Assembly (NCBI GenBank): GCA_020851395.1
Contig: JADZCW010000087.1
Location: 1 to 11,076, forward strand
Source of the DNA: Phycisphaeraceae bacterium
GTDB taxonomy: Bacteria; Planctomycetota; Phycisphaerae; Phycisphaerales; Phycisphaeraceae
Direction: 5' to 3'
Length of the DNA stretch: 11,076 nucleotides
Shown: positions 8,599-11,076 of the stretch, one piece after another
Layout of the letters: each line of letters begins with the position of its first letter
How positions within the stretch are numbered: position 1 is the stretch's first letter
The notes under the pieces: model-generated
The model's input: only the letters and a program-made list of their open reading frames with translations
Database searches by the model: none
What the model was told of the DNA's origin: nothing
Made by a program: the position numbers and the translations under genes

Positions 8599-9756
8599 AT
8601 GTCCGTACCCGTTTCGCAGATGTGGACCGTGGCGACCTACATCCTCGGCAAGCGCCTGCGCGGCCAGAAGCGCTACCCCCTGGTCCTCATGCTCGAGCCC
8701 CTCTTCCGTTGCAACCTCGCCTGCGCCGGCTGCGGCAAGATTCAGTACCCCGCCCACATCCTCAAAAAAGAGCTCACCCCCGAGGAGTGCTGGAAGGCCG
8801 CCGAGGAATGCGGCGCCCCGATGGTCAGCATCCCCGGCGGTGAACCCTTGATGCACACCCGCATCGGCGAGATCGTCCGGGGCCTCATCGCCCGCAAGAA
8901 GTACGTCTACCTCTGCACCAACGCCCTGCTGCTCAAAGAGAAACTCGAGGCCGGTGTCTTTACGCCCAGCAAGTACCTCTCCTTCAGCGTCCACATGGAC
9001 GGCCGCGAAGAGCACCACGACTTCGCCGTCTGCCGCGAGGGCACGTTCTCCAAGGCCATCGAGGCCATCCGCCTCGCCGTCAAGATGGGCTTCCGCGTCA
9101 CCACCAACACCACCCTCTTCCAGGGCGCCGACCCCAACGACGTCCGCAAATTCTTCGACGAGATGATGCAGGTCGGCGTCGAGGGCATGATGGTCAGCCC
9201 CGGCTATGCCTATTCCAAAGCCCCCGACCAGGCCTCCTTCCTCCGCGAGCGCAAGAAGACCACCGACCTCTTCGAGATGATCCTCTCGAACCGCAAGAAG
9301 GGCTGGAAGTTCAACCAGTCCCCGCTCTACATGGAATTCCTCATGGGCCGGCGCGACTACGAGTGCACCCCCTGGGGCAGCCCCACCTACAACCTCTTCG
9401 GCTGGCAGAAGCCCTGCTACCTCCTCCAGGAGGGATACGCCGACTCCTTCAACGAGCTCATGCAGGACACCGCCTGGGCCAGCTACGGCCGCGCCTCGGG
9501 CAACCCCTCCTGCCAGCAGTGCATGCTCCACTGCGGCTACGAGCCCTCGGCCGTCGATCACGCCTTCGCCTCCCCCGGCGGGATGTGGTCGATGATCAAG
9601 GCCATCCTCTTCAACCGCTACATCAGCGCCGCCGTCGCCCAGAAGCTCGAAGAGGAAAAGTCCAAGCCCCACGGCCCCCTCGCCCACCTCCAGCTGACCG
9701 TCAACGGCCAGCCCTCAACGGCCGAGGCCGAAGCGACTGCCGGAACTGCCGCCTGA
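8599..9756 (+). CDS. hpnH: HpnH, adenosylhopane-forming radical SAM enzyme
   Basis: HpnH joins the 5'-deoxyadenosyl group of SAM to diploptene, giving adenosylhopane, the first step of extended hopanoid side chains. The 385-residue protein has the HpnH-type N-terminus YPLVLMLEPLFRCNLACAGC with the 4Fe-4S CxxxCxxC motif (C38, C42, C45) and the SAM-binding GGEP at 80-83. Family-typical stretches follow: YVYLCTNALLL, a histidine-containing FSVHMDG, VSPGYAY and CTPWG. The C-terminal part corresponds to DUF3463 and has C256, C273 and a CxxCxxxC group (C305, C308, C312). The ~40-residue Ala/Glu/Lys-rich end is not conserved in the family as I know it. AAAGGA lies 9 nt before the ATG and supports the start. 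No squalene-hopene cyclase or other hpn gene is in the window. Related radical SAM paralogues with another substrate cannot be ruled out. Confidence 0.9.
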   Translation: MSVPVSQMWTVATYILGKRLRGQKRYPLVLMLEPLFRCNLACAGCGKIQYPAHILKKELTPEECWKAAEECGAPMVSIPGGEPLMHTRIGEIVRGLIARKKYVYLCTNALLLKEKLEAGVFTPSKYLSFSVHMDGREEHHDFAVCREGTFSKAIEAIRLAVKMGFRVTTNTTLFQGADPNDVRKFFDEMMQVGVEGMMVSPGYAYSKAPDQASFLRERKKTTDLFEMILSNRKKGWKFNQSPLYMEFLMGRRDYECTPWGSPTYNLFGWQKPCYLLQEGYADSFNELMQDTAWASYGRASGNPSCQQCMLHCGYEPSAVDHAFASPGGMWSMIKAILFNRYISAAVAQKLEEEKSKPHGPLAHLQLTVNGQPSTAEAEATAGTAA

Positions 9757-9815
9757 GCCCGCCGCACCGCCGTGGTACATTGGCATGGGGATGGTGATCA
9801 CGAGGACCCCTGACG

Positions 9816-10856
9816 ATGCCCATGCAACTCGCTCTTAGCGCCCTGGCGCTGCCGTCGCAATCCATCGAAGACCTCTGCAACTCCGCCAAAGCCGCCGGCT
9901 GGGATGCCGTCGAGCTCTGGACGACCGCCCTGGGTGTCGCCGATGACACCGAGCCCAGCCGCGCGCTTCCCGGCGGCGTGGCATCGGACCCGGCGACGAT
10001 CGACCCCCAGCGTGTCCAGCAGGCCATCTCCTCCGCCGGCCTGCGCATCGCTGCCCTCAGCGCCGCCGTCGGCCTGCACGCCAAGGACGCCGCCGCAAGC
10101 CGCCGCCAGATCGACCAGGCCGTCAAGCTCATCCACCTCGCCAAGGCCATCGGTTCACCCGCTGTCCGCCTCTGGGGCGGTTACGTCGCCCGCGGCCAGA
10201 CCAAGCAAGCCACCGCCCGGCGGATCGCCATGCACGCCCAGCAGGTCCTGGCCGCCACCGAATCCCTGGGCGTGCGACTGCTCTTTGAAAATTCCCGCGC
10301 CCCCCACGCCGACCTGATGTCCCTTAGCGAAGCCCGCGACTGGTGGACCGCCCTCGAAATGGCCGGCCTCCCCCTCGCTGGCGTCTGCTGGAACCTCGCC
10401 GGCTCCGGCCTAGGCGCCGCCTGGGAGCTCCCCGTCATCAGCGTCCCCATGCTCGGCGGCCGGATCGCCATGGTCCGTCTAGGCGGACCCGGCTGGGCCG
10501 GTGCGAATGAGCCCGGCGAAGCCGTGGCTAAGCAGCTCGTCGAACGTCTGCGCGGCATCGGCTCCGAGGCTTTCCTGACCCTCACCGGCCCCTGGTGGTC
10601 CACCGACGCCAACAGCGACCCCGCCGCCACCCTCAAGGACGCCGCCGACCGCCTCCGCTCCTGGTTGGTGACCGAAGCCCCTGCCCCCGCGAAAGCCGCC
10701 AAACCTGCCCACACACCCACCGCCGGCACGGCCGCACCGGGAGCCGCCGCCGCCAAGCCCCCCGTCGACAAGGAAGCCCTCAAGGCCGCCGCCCTGGAAA
10801 AAGCCAAAGCCGCTACGGCCGCCAAAGCCGCTGCCGCCGCAAAAGCCTCGTCTTAG
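9816..10856 (+). CDS. Sugar phosphate isomerase/epimerase-like TIM-barrel protein with Lys/Ala tail
   Basis: The first ~285 residues fit the xylose-isomerase-like TIM barrel (AP endonuclease 2 family): an opening LALSALALPSQSIEDLCNSAKAAGWDAVELW, alternating strands and helices, SPAVRLWGG, and VRLLFENSR with E158, a usual metal ligand. The region where relatives carry an Asp followed by His reads VCWNLAGSG (N193), and the late-strand Glu appears as FLTLTG, so metal binding may be lost. Residues ~288-346 are a disordered, roughly half-alanine, lysine- and proline-rich tail ending in KAA-type repeats, like histone H1-like tails. No signal peptide is seen. GAGGA lies 9 nt before the ATG at 9816; the ATG at 9822 is an alternative. 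It follows hpnH by 59 bp on the same strand, so co-transcription is possible. The substrate is unknown. Confidence 0.75.
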   Translation: MPMQLALSALALPSQSIEDLCNSAKAAGWDAVELWTTALGVADDTEPSRALPGGVASDPATIDPQRVQQAISSAGLRIAALSAAVGLHAKDAAASRRQIDQAVKLIHLAKAIGSPAVRLWGGYVARGQTKQATARRIAMHAQQVLAATESLGVRLLFENSRAPHADLMSLSEARDWWTALEMAGLPLAGVCWNLAGSGLGAAWELPVISVPMLGGRIAMVRLGGPGWAGANEPGEAVAKQLVERLRGIGSEAFLTLTGPWWSTDANSDPAATLKDAADRLRSWLVTEAPAPAKAAKPAHTPTAGTAAPGAAAAKPPVDKEALKAAALEKAKAATAAKAAAAAKASS

Positions 10857-10871
10857 AAAACCCCTCGACCT

Positions 10872-11076
10872 CTAGGCGCTCATCACCGCCAAGAGATCCC
10901 GCGGCCGGACGGCAATCTGTCGCCCCGCGCCCGCCGCCCCCTTGAACCGGTCCGGCTCGCTGAGCAATTTCGGCACGCCCCCCACAATCGTCGCAATCGC
11001 CTGCCCCGTCACTTTCCACCCGTCGAACGGGCAGTTCCGCCCCTTGCTCGCAAACTCGTTGATGTCGATCGTCCAC
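10872..11076 (-). CDS. pyrC: Dihydroorotase-like amidohydrolase, C-terminal fragment
   Basis: The minus-strand frame ending in TAG at 10874-10872 is open to the right edge and encodes the last 67 residues of a protein whose start lies outside. WTIDINEFASKGRNCPFDGWK followed by VTGQAIATIVGG is the C-terminal beta-sandwich signature of dihydroorotase and close amidohydrolases (allantoinase, dihydropyrimidinase). SxxRNxPFxG strongly suggests the dihydroorotase group, the third step of pyrimidine synthesis, but the catalytic His and Lys residues are not in view. It ends with a short Arg/Ala-rich tail. It converges with the TIM-barrel gene, 15 bp between stops. The ATG-initiated overlapping frame on the same strand has no recognisable content. 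Confidence 0.72.
   Translation of the reverse strand, partial: WTIDINEFASKGRNCPFDGWKVTGQAIATIVGGVPKLLSEPDRFKGAAGAGRQIAVRPRDLLAVMSA

Noticed and set aside
8242..9687. 481-codon minus-strand frame across hpnH and into rplM
   Set aside because: It overlaps two firmly identified genes and reads as Gly/Val/Ala/Glu-rich mirror sequence typical of antisense in GC-rich DNA.
9776..9781. TACATT as a -10 for the TIM-barrel gene
   Set aside because: No matching -35 at 16-18 bp; co-transcription with hpnH is at least as likely.
10813..11076. ATG-started 87-codon minus-strand frame at the right edge
   Set aside because: A different minus-strand frame ending at 10872 matches the dihydroorotase C-terminus, so this one is a shadow.

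Overview
The window is GC-rich, gene-dense bacterial chromosome carrying mostly core genes. From left to right: the 3' part of a large tetratricopeptide-repeat protein (+), gyrB (+), recQ (-), the ribosomal pair rplM-rpsI (- ; transcribed rplM then rpsI), an hpnH-type radical SAM gene (+), an unassigned sugar-isomerase-like TIM-barrel gene (+), and the 3' end of a dihydroorotase-like gene (-) that runs off the right edge. There are no rRNA or tRNA genes, insertion sequences, phage genes or CRISPR arrays. The mix of high GC, HpnH, Ala/Pro/Lys-rich protein tails, an N-terminally extended S9 and a long GyrB insertion suggests a Planctomycetota/PVC-type bacterium (perhaps Phycisphaerae). That assignment is an inference, not proof.

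Layout and regulation. The TPR gene and gyrB are co-oriented and separated by 231 bp that hold a plausible extended -10 promoter and a long gyrB leader. gyrB and recQ converge with only 23 bp between stop codons. recQ is preceded by a 206-bp gap that contains a perfect 6-6-6 inverted repeat, a 12-bp-period tandem repeat array, a 14-bp palindrome and a convincing intrinsic terminator for rplM-rpsI. rplM and hpnH diverge from a 205-bp gap with a good sigma70-type promoter for rplM and a weaker one for hpnH. hpnH and the TIM-barrel gene are 59 bp apart and may be co-transcribed. The TIM-barrel gene converges on the dihydroorotase-like gene with a 15-bp gap.

How the genes relate. Most are housekeeping functions: DNA supercoiling (GyrB), recombination and repair (RecQ), translation (L13, S9), pyrimidine synthesis (PyrC-like). 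The accessory interest is the HpnH and TIM-barrel pair, because HpnH makes adenosylhopane, the first step of hopanoid side-chain building, while no other hopanoid gene is visible here.

Most notable signals: one 12-bp repeat family (core CGGAAGT, reverse complement ACTTCCG) appears at three places, namely in frame inside the gyrB Toprim insertion, as an array upstream of recQ, and as a single exact unit in the spacer of the rplM promoter. The TIM-barrel protein appears to have lost usual metal ligands and carries a Lys/Ala tail. I see no clearly new multi-gene system such as a defence island or a large noncoding RNA in this window.
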